This document shows positions 17,451 to 25,927 of a DNA stretch of 64,000 nt, piece by piece. Made by a program: the position numbers and the translations under genes. Location: NCBI GenBank assembly GCA_905235305.1, contig CAJOLC010000011.1, forward strand, positions 37,147-101,146, given 5' to 3'. The DNA comes from an uncultured Bacteroidaceae bacterium. GTDB taxonomy: Bacteria; Bacteroidota; Bacteroidia; Bacteroidales; Bacteroidaceae. How positions within the stretch are numbered: the stretch's first letter is position 1; every line of letters starts with the position of its first letter. The notes under the pieces are model-generated. The model worked only from the letters and a program-made list of their open reading frames with translations, searched no databases and was not told the origin of the DNA.

Positions 17451-18590
17451 CTATCTGTTCAAGTTGATTTCATTGGGTTGAGGGAGTGCCGTAGAGGGCC
17501 ACTTACCCACGACCTTGCCGTCGTGCAGGAGCATGAGGCCTGGGTTGGAGCGTATCATCGTCTTGAGCACGACGGCATCTGCATGGCAGAAGGGATACTC
17601 GGCTCCTGTCATGTCGGCCCATGCGGCGATGTTTTCTTCCGAGCTCGACGTGAGGCAGTAGAAGTCGCAGCCTGCTTCCTGGCTGAAGTCATGGAGTTCC
17701 AGCAGTTCGCCCATTACGCCGTCGTCGGCTTTCTCGAGGTATGGAGAGATGAGCAGGAACGTATAGCCTTCGTTCGAGAGGATCTGGTCTGTCAGGTCTT
17801 CGCCTGTGACTGCGTCCTGGATAAAGAGGTCGCCCACTCCGGTTCGCTTCGATGCCTCGACCTCGACAGTCTTGGAGTCGATGAAGGTCCACGTGCTGTC
17901 CGGATAGTCTTCGAGTGCGAACTCGCGGCGTTCACCGTCTTTCTCCATGATGAATGTCGTGACGAACTGGCCGTGGCTCTGTTGGTCTTCGAGCCATGCA
18001 GTACGGATGTCGGCGCCGACATGATAGGGGCGGAAGTCGACGACTGGCAGTCGCCAGAGGTTGTAACTTGCGAAGAGGACGGCAAAGACAAAGGCGCAGA
18101 GGGTCAGCATCCACTGGTACTTCTTCGCCACAAAGTGGGGCATGAGCTTGTAATAGCGCAAGGCGAGGATGGAGAGGATGAGTAGGACGACGTTCTTGGC
18201 GAAGCTCTGCCAGTTGGTCAGTACGAGGGCATCGCCGAAGCAGCCGCAATCGCTGACCGGATTCTTAAGGGCCAGCCACAGCGTCAGGGGCGTCATGACG
18301 AGCAGGAAACATATAGAGACGGTCGATGCCAGACGCCTGCGGATGCCGAACAGCAGGTAGATGCCGACGAGGAACTCTGTCACGGCGAGCGCACAAGCCA
18401 GCACCAGAGGTACGCCGTCGGGCATGAGGCTGCTGATGCCCAGTGCTGAGCCGTAGTCCTCGACCTTGTATTGCGTGCCGCGCGGGTCGATGAGTTTCAC
18501 CGTGCCCGAGAATAGGTAGGTCAGCGCAAGCGCCATCCTCACCACGTACATCAGCCCGACGGCTGCCTTATTCCTCAGTGTCGTTTTCAC
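17451..18590 (-). CDS. DoxX/MauE-like membrane protein with thioredoxin-like tail
   Basis: 379 residues, of the family known as BT_3928. The first ~165 residues form about four membrane helices of DoxX/MauE type, including GTVKLIDPRGTQYK and the cysteine pair in NPVSDCGCFGDAL. The C-terminal ~190 residues are soluble and thioredoxin-like in pattern (SNEGYTFLLISPYLEKAD, CDFYCLTSS, NPGLMLLHDGKVVGKWPS) but have no CxxC. Its start overlaps the DUF1599 gene by 23 bases. A redox or quinol-linked role is likely from the family; it is unproved. Confidence 0.87.
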   Translation of the reverse strand: MKTTLRNKAAVGLMYVVRMALALTYLFSGTVKLIDPRGTQYKVEDYGSALGISSLMPDGVPLVLACALAVTEFLVGIYLLFGIRRRLASTVSICFLLVMTPLTLWLALKNPVSDCGCFGDALVLTNWQSFAKNVVLLILSILALRYYKLMPHFVAKKYQWMLTLCAFVFAVLFASYNLWRLPVVDFRPYHVGADIRTAWLEDQQSHGQFVTTFIMEKDGERREFALEDYPDSTWTFIDSKTVEVEASKRTGVGDLFIQDAVTGEDLTDQILSNEGYTFLLISPYLEKADDGVMGELLELHDFSQEAGCDFYCLTSSSEENIAAWADMTGAEYPFCHADAVVLKTMIRSNPGLMLLHDGKVVGKWPSTALPQPNEINLNR

Positions 18591-19125
18591 CGAAGGTTAG
18601 CTTTATCAGGCCGAAGACGGCATAGTTCAACATATCCATATAGTTGGCATCGACGCCTTCACTCACCAGGGTTTCGCCGTCGAGCAGTTCGATTTGCTTG
18701 GTCCGGAACACTTTCATGAGGATGAGATCTGTGTAGCTGCTGATACGCATACAGCGCCAAGCCTCGTCGTAATCGTGATTCTTGCGGAGCATAAGCTGCA
18801 GAACTTCCTCAGCGTGCCTGTCGTAGGCCTCGACGACCTCGTCGATGGTCATGTCGTCGGGCTTTTCGCTGTAGCCTTTCTCCAGCTGGATGAGTCCGAT
18901 GATGGCATAGTTGACGATGCCGACGAACTCCGGACGGATGCCTTCACCCACCATCGAGACGCCTTTCATCTCGAGGCTGCGGATGCGGTTGGCCTTTATG
19001 TATATCTGATCGGTGAGCGACGATGGCCGCAGAATGCGCCATGCCGCACCGTAGTCGTGCAGTTTCTTGACGAACAGAGCACGGCACTCGGACATCACCT
19101 TTACGAACTGTTCCTGAGTGTTCAT
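18568..19125 (-). CDS. DUF1599 double-domain protein
   Basis: The 185-residue protein has two copies of DUF1599. The first is KLHDYGAAWRILRPSSLTDQIYIKANRIRS with FVGIVNYAIIGLIQLE; the second is KNHDYDEAWRCMRISSYTDLILMKVFRTKQ with YMDMLNYAVFGLIKL. The all-helical fold with HDYxxAW resembles nucleotide pyrophosphohydrolases of the MazG type, but the function is not established. It is the first gene of the operon running through DoxX-like, tpiA, SPOR and folE, and has its own -7 box just upstream. Confidence 0.9.
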   Translation of the reverse strand: MNTQEQFVKVMSECRALFVKKLHDYGAAWRILRPSSLTDQIYIKANRIRSLEMKGVSMVGEGIRPEFVGIVNYAIIGLIQLEKGYSEKPDDMTIDEVVEAYDRHAEEVLQLMLRKNHDYDEAWRCMRISSYTDLILMKVFRTKQIELLDGETLVSEGVDANYMDMLNYAVFGLIKLTFGENDTEE

Positions 19126-19141
19126 AGTCGTATATTTCGCA

Positions 19142-19149
19142 CAAAGATA
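19142..19149 (-). promoter_or_regulatory. -7 box upstream of the DUF1599-tpiA-folE operon
   Basis: CAAAGATA on the plus strand reads TATCTTTG on the minus strand, 17 bases before the start codon. A TTG at the expected distance is not evident, so the call rests on the -7 box and its position. Confidence 0.55.
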
Positions 19150-19267
19150 CTACATTATTTTTAATTATAAGGCAAGTTGGGCGGAAAAATGTTGTTTAAC
19201 GCTCGTTTTGACACTTTTGGCGATGCTGCGAGCCACATTCCGCAGCACGAGGCGGCACTTTACAATC

Positions 19268-19295
19268 TGTAAGCAAAAACGGCATTTCGCTTACA
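19268..19295. repeat. 28-bp dyad TGTAAGC-N14-GCTTACA (second copy)
   Basis: Same 7-bp arms and same 28-bp span as the dyad at 8546-8573, with a centre starting AAAAACGGC. A half site GCTTACA also occurs at 29772-29778, in the spacer before the polysaccharide locus. Confidence 0.6.
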
Positions 19296-19540
19296 CCTCA
19301 GTTTTGGGCCGACGCGCCAGAATCAATTAAAATCCCCTCGGTGGCACTTTTGTACCCCGAGACAATTTAATGCGCTTAAATCGAAAGAATTTCGGAAACA
19401 CCTCTTTTACAGCCAATTAGAAACGGCCCTCCAGCATCCGTTTTGAGGCTTTGATGCCCGGATTGCCATCTCCACATGGCAAAAGAGCTATTTTCGCCGC
19501 ATTTTTCGCATTATTTTCCGTAGAAAATCGCCCGACGAAG

Positions 19541-19650
19541 GCAGGTGAGTTTGTCAACGCAATATAATGGGTTGGCCTCTTCAATATATTGCATTGACCA
19601 CTTCAATATAGTGCGTTGGCAAATCCGGCGTATTCCGTCGCCTTTTTCAC
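19541..19650. repeat. Tandem array, five 22-bp units
   Basis: Units begin at 19541, 19563, 19585, 19607 and 19629. The central three start TATAATGGGTTGGCC, TATATTGCATTGACC and TATAGTGCGTTGGCA; the outer two are degenerate (GAGTTTGTCAACGCAA, CGTATTCCGTCGCC). TATAGTGCGTTG is shared exactly with the array at 8207-8294. Confidence 0.85.
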
Positions 19651-19717
19651 CACGCCGGAAAGTGACACATTGCCAGCTTTACGGGCAAAACAATAGCAAT
19701 CTGACATTTCACCCAAG

Positions 19718-19762
19718 GTAAAAAGAAAGGCGGCAAGACTGCCTCGATGCAATCCTGCCGCC
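19718..19762 (-). terminator. Rho-independent terminator of the pyrBI-glyA cluster
   Basis: On the minus strand GGCGGCA (complement of 19756-19762) pairs with TGCCGCC (19729-19735) around an imperfect stem, followed by TTTCTTTTT. It lies 38 bases beyond the glyA stop codon. Confidence 0.8.
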
Positions 19763-19799
19763 CTGTGCGTTTTCTTATCTGCTACGCTTCCGGTTTTCC

Positions 19800-21080
19800 T
19801 TAATAAGCGAAGATGGGGTACTTCTCCATGATGGCGTTGACCTCGCTGCGTACCTGAGCGATGACAGCCTCGTCCTCCGGAGCATTGAGCACGCGTTCGA
19901 TGAACTCGGCAATCTTGACCATGAGGTCTTCCTTAGCACCACGCGTGGTGAGGGCCGGCGTGCCGAGGCGGATGCCGGAGGTCTGGAAAGCGCTGCGGCT
20001 ATCGAAGGGCACCATGTTCTTGTTCACTGTGAGGTCGGCAGCCACGAGTGCCTTCTCTGCCACCTTACCCGTGAGGTCGGGGTACTTCGAGCGCAAGTCG
20101 ACGAGCATGGAATGGTTGTCCGTGCCGCCGCTCACGATGTCGAAGCCGCGCTTGATGAGTTCCTCGGCAAGCACTGCAGCGTTCTTCTTCACCTGCTTTG
20201 CCCACTCTTTGAACTCGGGCTGGAGTGCCTCGCCGAAAGCAACAGCCTTGGCTGCGATGACGTGCTCCAGCGGGCCGCCCTGGATGCCAGGGAATACGGC
20301 GCTGTTCAGCAAAGCCGACATCTTCTTGACCTCACCCTTGGGCGTGGTCTTGCCCCACGGATTGTCGAAGTCCTTACCCATGAGGATGATGCCGCCACGC
20401 GGGCCGCGAAGGGTCTTGTGGGTAGTACTCGTCACGATGTGGGCGTACTTCACGGGGTTGTCGAGCAAGCCTGCAGCGATGAGTCCGGCAGGGTGCGCCA
20501 TGTCAATCATCAGGATGGCACCCACCTTGTCGGCAATCTGACGCATCCGGGCATAGTCCCACTCGCGGCTGTAAGCCGAGCCGCCGCCGACGATGAGCTT
20601 CGGCTTGTGCTCCAGCGCAAGCTGCTCCATCTCGTCGTAGTCCACGCGGCCAGTCTCCTTCTTCAGGTTGTATCCGACCGGCTTATAGATGATGCCGCTG
20701 GTGTTCACCAGGGAGCCGTGGCTGAGGTGGCCGCCGTGGTCGAGGTTCAGGCCCATGAAGGTGTCGCCGGGATTCATGCAGGCCAGGAAGACGGCAGCAT
20801 TTGCCTGAGCACCCGAATGCGGCTGCACGTTGGCATACTCTGCGTCGAAGAGCTTGCAGATGCGGTCTATGGCAAGCTGCTCAACCTCGTCCACCACCTG
20901 GCAACCGCCATAATAGCGCTTGCCGGGATAGCCCTCGGCGTATTTGTTAGTCAGGCACGAGCCCATGGCCGCCATAACTTGGTCACTCACATAATTCTCT
21001 GAGGCAATGAGTTCCATGCCCCTGCGCTGTCGCTGATTCTCCTTCTCAATGAGGGAGAAGATGGTTGAATCCTGATTCAT
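19800..21080 (-). CDS. glyA: Serine hydroxymethyltransferase
   Basis: 426 residues, PLP enzyme converting serine plus tetrahydrofolate to glycine and methylene-tetrahydrofolate. Landmarks: [16 protein letters not shown] at the N-terminus, [17 protein letters not shown], the PLP lysine in [14 protein letters not shown], and [12 protein letters not shown] near the C-terminus. It begins 4 bases after pyrI ends, so it shares the pyrBI transcript. Confidence 0.98.
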   Translation of the reverse strand: MNQDSTIFSLIEKENQRQRRGMELIASENYVSDQVMAAMGSCLTNKYAEGYPGKRYYGGCQVVDEVEQLAIDRICKLFDAEYANVQPHSGAQANAAVFLACMNPGDTFMGLNLDHGGHLSHGSLVNTSGIIYKPVGYNLKKETGRVDYDEMEQLALEHKPKLIVGGGSAYSREWDYARMRQIADKVGAILMIDMAHPAGLIAAGLLDNPVKYAHIVTSTTHKTLRGPRGGIILMGKDFDNPWGKTTPKGEVKKMSALLNSAVFPGIQGGPLEHVIAAKAVAFGEALQPEFKEWAKQVKKNAAVLAEELIKRGFDIVSGGTDNHSMLVDLRSKYPDLTGKVAEKALVAADLTVNKNMVPFDSRSAFQTSGIRLGTPALTTRGAKEDLMVKIAEFIERVLNAPEDEAVIAQVRSEVNAIMEKYPIFAY

Positions 21081-21084
21081 GTCT

Positions 21085-21540
21085 TTATACTAATTTAACG
21101 TCTGATAAGTTGATTTCCCTGTTGCAGTAGTGGCACTGAAGGATTCCCCTATCCTTGCCAAGGAAGTGGAAACGCGTCCGCATCGGCTCGTTGTTGGTTA
21201 TGCACTTGTGATTATCGCAGCGGACGATGCCAATCAGTTCCTCGGGCATCCTCACCTCCTTCTTTTCAACCACCTCGTAGTCGCGTATGACGCTAAGCGT
21301 CACATTAGGCGCCACGACGGAAAGCTGATTGATCTCATCGTCGGAGAAGAACTTGTCGGCAATCTTGATAATGCTCTTGCTGCCCATCTTCTTACTCTTG
21401 AGGTTATAGCCGATGGTTACAGCCGAACGCTCTGCCTCGAGGTGGAGCAGGCCGATTACTTCGAAGAGCTTGGCGGAAGGTATGTGGTCGATGACCGTAC
21501 CATTCTCGAGGGCAGCCACCTGCAATTCCTGTCGTTTCAT
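21085..21540 (-). CDS. pyrI: Aspartate carbamoyltransferase regulatory chain
   Basis: 151 residues from [20 protein letters not shown]. The N-terminal allosteric domain binds CTP/ATP, and the C-terminal zinc domain has CDNHKC and CHYC four-cysteine ligands. It holds PyrB trimers in the allosteric holoenzyme. Upstream in-frame codons exist but are not PyrI-like. pyrB precedes it by 83 bases on the same strand. Confidence 0.96.
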   Translation of the reverse strand: MKRQELQVAALENGTVIDHIPSAKLFEVIGLLHLEAERSAVTIGYNLKSKKMGSKSIIKIADKFFSDDEINQLSVVAPNVTLSVIRDYEVVEKKEVRMPEELIGIVRCDNHKCITNNEPMRTRFHFLGKDRGILQCHYCNREINLSDVKLV

Positions 21541-21623
21541 GTTCTGATGTTTAGAAAATGTGAAACAAGGATAATAAGACAAGCCACGCACGCTCTCTCT
21601 TATTCTCCTATTTTCTTAATTTC

Positions 21624-22571
21624 TTATTTTATAATTGTCTTGTCGTTGATAATGTCTTCGAGTGTAATGCCCAAGGCATCGCAGAGGATTGCCTGACGCG
21701 CATAGAGACCATTGCGCGCCTGCTGGAAATAGTAGGCGTAGGGTGTATCGTCGATGCAGTACTCTATCTCGTTGACCCGAGGCAACGGATGGAGTATCTT
21801 CATGTTCGGCCTTGCCTTGGAGAGCATGGCGCACTTCAGGAGGTAACGGTCCTTAACGCGTTCGTACTCGTCAAGGTCCGTAAAGCGTTCCCTTTGCACA
21901 CGTGTCATATATAATATGTCTGCGCCTGCAATCGTATCGGCATCGAAGTCCTGATGCTCCACAAACCTGATGCCCTTCTCGCGGCAGTACATTTTATAGT
22001 GCTCAGGCATCGCCAGCTCGTCGGGAGCAATGAAGTGGAAAGTCGGATTGAAGTGACGCATCGCCGTCAACAGACTATGAACCGTACGGCCATACTTCAA
22101 GTCGCCTACAAGATAGATGTTGAGGTCATCAAGCGTCCCCTGCGTCTGGAAGATGGTATAAAGGTCAAGCATCGTCTGGCTTGGATGCTGATTAGCGCCG
22201 TCGCCAGCATTGACAATTGGCACGGGGGACACTTCGCTGGCGTACTGAGCTGCGCCCTCCAGGTAGTGCCGCATCACGATAATGTCGGCATAGTTCGACA
22301 CCATCATTATCGTGTCCTTGAGCGTCTCTCCCTTCGTCCCACTCGTCACCTTCGGGTCGGCAAAGCCAATAACCTTTGCGCCCAGACGATTGGCCGCAGT
22401 CTCAAAGCTGAGACGTGTGCGGGTACTTGGCTCGAAGAATAACGTAGCAACAATCCTTCCCTCGAGAAGGCGACGGTTGGGATGCTTCTCGAACTCTCCA
22501 GCCATACGGATAAGGTATTCTATCTTCTCACGCGTATGGGAGGAAATGGTTACAAGACTTCTGGTTTGCAT
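21624..22571 (-). CDS. pyrB: Aspartate carbamoyltransferase catalytic chain
   Basis: 315 residues; condenses carbamoyl phosphate with aspartate in pyrimidine synthesis. The carbamoyl-phosphate site [13 protein letters not shown] (about 49-61), the 80s-loop region [13 protein letters not shown], and the C-terminal [10 protein letters not shown] are all present. It is first in the pyrB-pyrI-glyA cluster and has a -7 box just upstream. Confidence 0.98.
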   Translation of the reverse strand: MQTRSLVTISSHTREKIEYLIRMAGEFEKHPNRRLLEGRIVATLFFEPSTRTRLSFETAANRLGAKVIGFADPKVTSGTKGETLKDTIMMVSNYADIIVMRHYLEGAAQYASEVSPVPIVNAGDGANQHPSQTMLDLYTIFQTQGTLDDLNIYLVGDLKYGRTVHSLLTAMRHFNPTFHFIAPDELAMPEHYKMYCREKGIRFVEHQDFDADTIAGADILYMTRVQRERFTDLDEYERVKDRYLLKCAMLSKARPNMKILHPLPRVNEIEYCIDDTPYAYYFQQARNGLYARQAILCDALGITLEDIINDKTIIK

Positions 22572-22598
22572 TACTGTTACTATATAGTTTTTTCAGTG

Positions 22599-22606
22599 CA
22601 AAGATA
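22599..22606 (-). promoter_or_regulatory. -7 box upstream of pyrB
   Basis: CAAAGATA on plus is TATCTTTG on minus, 28 bases before the pyrB start. No good -33 TTG was seen at 19-20 bp. Confidence 0.5.
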
Positions 22607-22701
22607 CATAAAAAAGAAGTAATGAAGGGATAAGAATGGATAATTTTATGCACAAATAAAAATTTATGAATTAAGCATTATGATTTATGAATTAAAAGTC
22701 G

Positions 22702-22709
22702 TACCTTTG
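22702..22709 (+). promoter_or_regulatory. -7 box of the PBP1A gene
   Basis: TACCTTTG matches TAnnTTTG. Transcription from it would start about 10 bases before the ATG at 22731, which decides against the earlier in-frame ATG at 22680. The -33 is weak. Confidence 0.6.
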
Positions 22710-22730
22710 TGTCCTAAAACTATATCTCAC

Positions 22731-25070
22731 ATGAGAAAGAAGGTATTCCGCTTCCTTTGGATATGCTACATATTGGGAATTCTTTCTATTGGCATTGTAT
22801 TCGTCTGTATATTTACGGGTGTCATCGGCTATATGCCCGACATCAAGCAGCTGCAGAATCCCGTCAATAAATTCGCCACTCAGGTCTTCTCTGCCGACGG
22901 GAAGCAACTCGGGACCTGGAGTTACAGCAGTGCCAACCGTGTATTTGCCGACTATAACGAACTGCCCCCCGCCCTCGTCCAGGCACTTGTCGCGACGGAA
23001 GATGTACGCTTCTACGAACATAACGGCATCGACTTCCAAGCCCTCCTGCGTGCTATCGTGAAGCGAGGAGTACTCCAGCAGAAGAGTGCCGGCGGCGGAA
23101 GCACCATCACGCAACAGCTTGCCAAGCAGCTTTACTCCGAGAAGGCTGCCACGACAACGGAGCGTCTCTTGCAAAAGCCTATCGAATGGGTGATTGCACT
23201 CAAGCTGGAACGTTTCTACACGAAGGAGGAAATCATCGGTATGTACTTTAACTACTTCGACTTCCTCCACAATGCTGTCGGCATAAAGACAGCCGCCCAG
23301 ACTTACTTCGGGAAAAGCCCTTCCGACCTCGACACCTGCCAATGCGCCCTGCTTGTAGGCATGTGCAAGAACCCCAGCTACTACAATCCTGTCCGCCGCC
23401 CGGAGCGTTGCATCGACCGACGCAATACGGTACTGATGCAAATGGAGAAGGCCGGCTTCCTCTCTGAAGAGCAAAGGGAGGAGCTGAGAGAGCGTCCGCT
23501 TGGACTGAGCTTCCATCGTGTGAGCCACAAGGAAGGGCATGCCACTTACCTTCGCGACTATTTGCGTCAAGTCCTGATGGCTAAGAAGCCTGTCCGCAGC
23601 GACTATGCCTCATGGCAAGGACAGAAGTTCTACGAGGACTCGCTTGCATGGGAACGCGATCCCATATACGGATGGTGCAACAAGAACTACAATCGGGACG
23701 GGCGTCCCTACAACATATATACCGACGGCCTGAAGGTGTACACCACCATCGACAGCCGCATGCAGGAATATGCCGAGCTGGCTGTTGCCAAGCATGTTAC
23801 AGGCGAATTGCAGCCGCTCTTTGACAAGGAACAACGCGGCAACAGGAATGCTCCCTACGCTGCCGCCATCTCTGCTGCCAAAGCCAAAGAGAACCTTGCA
23901 AGGGCGAAGCGTCAAAGTCCTCGTTACATCGAGATGAAGAAGGCTGGGCATTCCACTGAGGAGATTGACAAAGCCTTCAATACGCCCATCGAGATGACGG
24001 TATATACGACTGAGGGCGACAAGGATACCTTGATGTCGCCGCTTGACAGTATTCGCTATTACAAGTCCTTCCTCCGCACGGGCTTCATGTGTATGGACAC
24101 CGAGACGGGGCATGTGAAGGCTTATGTGGGCGGTGTCGACTACAGCCACTTCCAGTATGACATGTGTACGCTGGGCAAGAATCAGGTCGGTTCTACCATA
24201 AAGCCGTACCTCTATTCGCTGGCGATGGAGAGCGGATGGTCGCCTTGTGACGTGGCTCCGAACGAGCAGCGGACCTACATGATACCAGGGAGCGGAGCAT
24301 GGACGCCCCGTAACGGCAGCCGTGCACGCTATGGCGAGATGGTGACATTGAAGTGGGGATTGTCGACGAGTAACAACTGGATTTCCGCTTACTTGTTGAG
24401 CCAGCTCAGCCCTGACCTGTTTGTCAAGCTCCTGCATGACTTTGGCATTCAGAACCAGAGCATACATCCTTCGCTTTCCCTCTGTCTCGGTCCGTGCGAC
24501 ATTTCTGTTGCCGAGATGGTCGGAGCCTACTCTGCCTTCCCGCAGAAAGGCGTCCGTCGCACGCCGCTCTATGTTACTCGCATTGAGGACAGCGATGGGA
24601 ATGTGCTGGCACAATTCCAGTCGAGGGTGAAAGAGGTCATTTCCGAGGAGAGCGCCTACAAGATGATTGTCATGATGCGAGGTGTCGTCGATGGCGGCAC
24701 GGGCTCTCGCATGCGTAACCGTTACAATATCAAGGCTCCCATGGGCGGCAAGACGGGTACGACCAACGATAATAGCGACGGCTGGTTCGTGGGTTATACG
24801 CCGCGGCTAAGCTTCGGCGCGTGGGTTGGTGGCGACGAACATGACATCCACTTCGCCAGCATGGCATACGGCCAGGGTGCAAACGCAGCGCTTCCCATCG
24901 CAGCATATTTCCTCCAGAAGGTCTATGCAGACAGCCATCTGGACTACAGTCAGACGGAGGACTTCGACATTCCTGCCGGCTTCGACCCCTGTGGAAGCAT
25001 CGTTGCAGAGGTAGAAGAAGAGGAAGAAGAAGAGTTCGACGAGTTTGACTTTTACCATGACGAGGAGTAA
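22731..25070 (+). CDS. Class A penicillin-binding protein (PBP1A type)
   Basis: Bifunctional peptidoglycan synthase, 779 residues from MRKKVFRFLW. After one membrane anchor (about 8-30), the GT51 glycosyltransferase domain has EDVRFYEHNGID and GGGSTITQQLAKQL. The transpeptidase domain has STIK (catalytic Ser488), SNN at about 547-549, and KTGTTND at about 674. The C-terminus ends in a run of acidic residues (EVEEEEEEEFDEFDF), which is unusual and may contact a partner. The gene is divergent from pyrB and monocistronic. Confidence 0.95.
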   Translation: MRKKVFRFLWICYILGILSIGIVFVCIFTGVIGYMPDIKQLQNPVNKFATQVFSADGKQLGTWSYSSANRVFADYNELPPALVQALVATEDVRFYEHNGIDFQALLRAIVKRGVLQQKSAGGGSTITQQLAKQLYSEKAATTTERLLQKPIEWVIALKLERFYTKEEIIGMYFNYFDFLHNAVGIKTAAQTYFGKSPSDLDTCQCALLVGMCKNPSYYNPVRRPERCIDRRNTVLMQMEKAGFLSEEQREELRERPLGLSFHRVSHKEGHATYLRDYLRQVLMAKKPVRSDYASWQGQKFYEDSLAWERDPIYGWCNKNYNRDGRPYNIYTDGLKVYTTIDSRMQEYAELAVAKHVTGELQPLFDKEQRGNRNAPYAAAISAAKAKENLARAKRQSPRYIEMKKAGHSTEEIDKAFNTPIEMTVYTTEGDKDTLMSPLDSIRYYKSFLRTGFMCMDTETGHVKAYVGGVDYSHFQYDMCTLGKNQVGSTIKPYLYSLAMESGWSPCDVAPNEQRTYMIPGSGAWTPRNGSRARYGEMVTLKWGLSTSNNWISAYLLSQLSPDLFVKLLHDFGIQNQSIHPSLSLCLGPCDISVAEMVGAYSAFPQKGVRRTPLYVTRIEDSDGNVLAQFQSRVKEVISEESAYKMIVMMRGVVDGGTGSRMRNRYNIKAPMGGKTGTTNDNSDGWFVGYTPRLSFGAWVGGDEHDIHFASMAYGQGANAALPIAAYFLQKVYADSHLDYSQTEDFDIPAGFDPCGSIVAEVEEEEEEEFDEFDFYHDEE

Positions 25071-25207
25071 AATAAGCTGACTCTCAACCTCCCCCCGCCC
25101 ATCCATGCTCCCATATCCTCAGGCACGTTCCTGTTCCTCCAAAGGGCACCTGCGTTTGATATAAATCAACAAAAAGGGCCTTTCTGCAATATTTTTTACC
25201 TGTTTTA

Positions 25208-25237
25208 TTGCAGATTTAAGGAATCGCCGTACCTTTG
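25208..25237 (+). promoter_or_regulatory. Strong Bacteroidetes promoter with no ORF behind it
   Basis: TTG at 25208-25210 and TACCTTTG at 25230-25237 with a 19-bp spacer. It is among the best promoter matches in the window, yet the next ~135 bases have no credible ORF and end at a terminator. Confidence 0.75.
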
Positions 25238-25243
25238 CAGCGT

Positions 25244-25381
25244 AAAACAGAACCAACCATAATTACTACGGAAAAGTAAGATGGTTTGACTGTTTAGGGA
25301 AAAAGATTTGTTTGAAGGTTAATAATAGTTGTTAGTTTTAGTTTTTGGAGAAGCAATCCGTGAGGACAGCTTCTTTTTTTT
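25244..25381 (+). ncRNA. Candidate small RNA, about 138 nt
   Basis: The start is inferred from the promoter at 25208-25237. The end is a terminator with stem GAAGC/GCTTC (25350-25373), an inner TCC/GGA pair, and eight T at 25374-25381. The interior is AU-rich with repeated GTTAGTTTTAG-like text and no ORF longer than a few codons. It was not recognised as 6S, RNase P or SRP RNA. It is expressed, if real, from between the converging PBP1A and calpain genes. Confidence 0.55.
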
Positions 25382-25511
25382 GTCCCTATGCGAAGGGAGG
25401 TCCGGGCTGACGCTCCGATGCCGACGCAGCAATGCTTTGAGCGGGGAATCATAGTGCCTCAGGGCTGACATCAGGTCGCCCCGGCATAGCCCTTCCGGAG
25501 ATGTCTGTAAA

Positions 25512-25577
25512 ACGACGCGTCCCTATGGACAGAGCGACGCGTCCCTATGGGCAGAGCGACACGTCCCTGTTGGCAAT
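25512..25577. repeat. Tandem array, three 22-bp units (copy of the 1807 array)
   Basis: Units at 25512, 25534 and 25556 with core CGACGCGTCCCTATGGGCAG. The last unit carries the same CCTGTTGGCAAT variant as the 1807-1894 array and is followed by the same GCGACTATAGGATTA. The sequence before it (GGAGATGTCTGTAAAA) also matches the first copy. Confidence 0.9.
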
Positions 25578-25668
25578 GCGACTATAGGATTAAAAACATC
25601 ACATGTGAAGCTTTAGCTCGACGTTAGTCAAGCCGGACGATTTGGCTGCAGTCCATATGAATTTTAAT

Positions 25669-25777
25669 TGGTGTCCGGCAAATACGTTTCATCCTCGTTT
25701 ATAACCCATGTGTTTATAGGCGCTGGCCAGTAATTATAAACGAAATGGGCTTCAGGCCGTTTTCCTACCGGACACCA
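25669..25777. mobile_element. Second, rearranged TTGGTGTCCGG-ended element
   Basis: TGGTGTCCGG at 25669-25678 is complementary to CCGGACACCA at 25768-25777. The left 55 bases match the left end of the 1651-1967 element at most positions. The 22-bp array lies outside, 92 bp to the left, instead of inside. The rest of the 25071-25927 spacer holds the candidate sRNA and the hairpin before the calpain gene. Confidence 0.5.
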
Positions 25778-25853
25778 ATAGATTACTCTGACTTCGGGGG
25801 AAGAGTGCTGCGTCTTTGAGCTAAGGAACCGTATTCCCCGAACGACATATGCT

Positions 25854-25898
25854 AAGCCCCCTGCCGACGAACCAGTAAGGCGTACCGACAGGGGGCTT
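25854..25898 (-). terminator. Strong hairpin at the 3' end of the calpain-like gene
   Basis: Perfect 10-bp arms AAGCCCCCTG (25854-25863) and CAGGGGGCTT (25889-25898), with partial pairing continuing inside (CCGAC/ACCGA region) and outside. It lies 30 bases beyond the stop codon of the minus-strand gene. There is no T-run, so termination is likely but not certain. Confidence 0.5.
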
Positions 25899-25927
25899 AT
25901 GCATCTGATGCTCTACGAAGCTACATC

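Larger units (their letters stand above)
19126..19799. other. Long spacer (674 bp) with dyad, 22-bp array and terminator
   Basis: No supported gene. It contains the -7 box at 19142, a TGTAAGC dyad (19268-19295), the decamer AAAATCGCCC (19524-19533, shared with the spacers near 29941 and 44661), a 22-bp array and the glyA terminator. Its composition and motif set resemble the 8017-8708 and 29621-30283 spacers. Confidence 0.6.
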
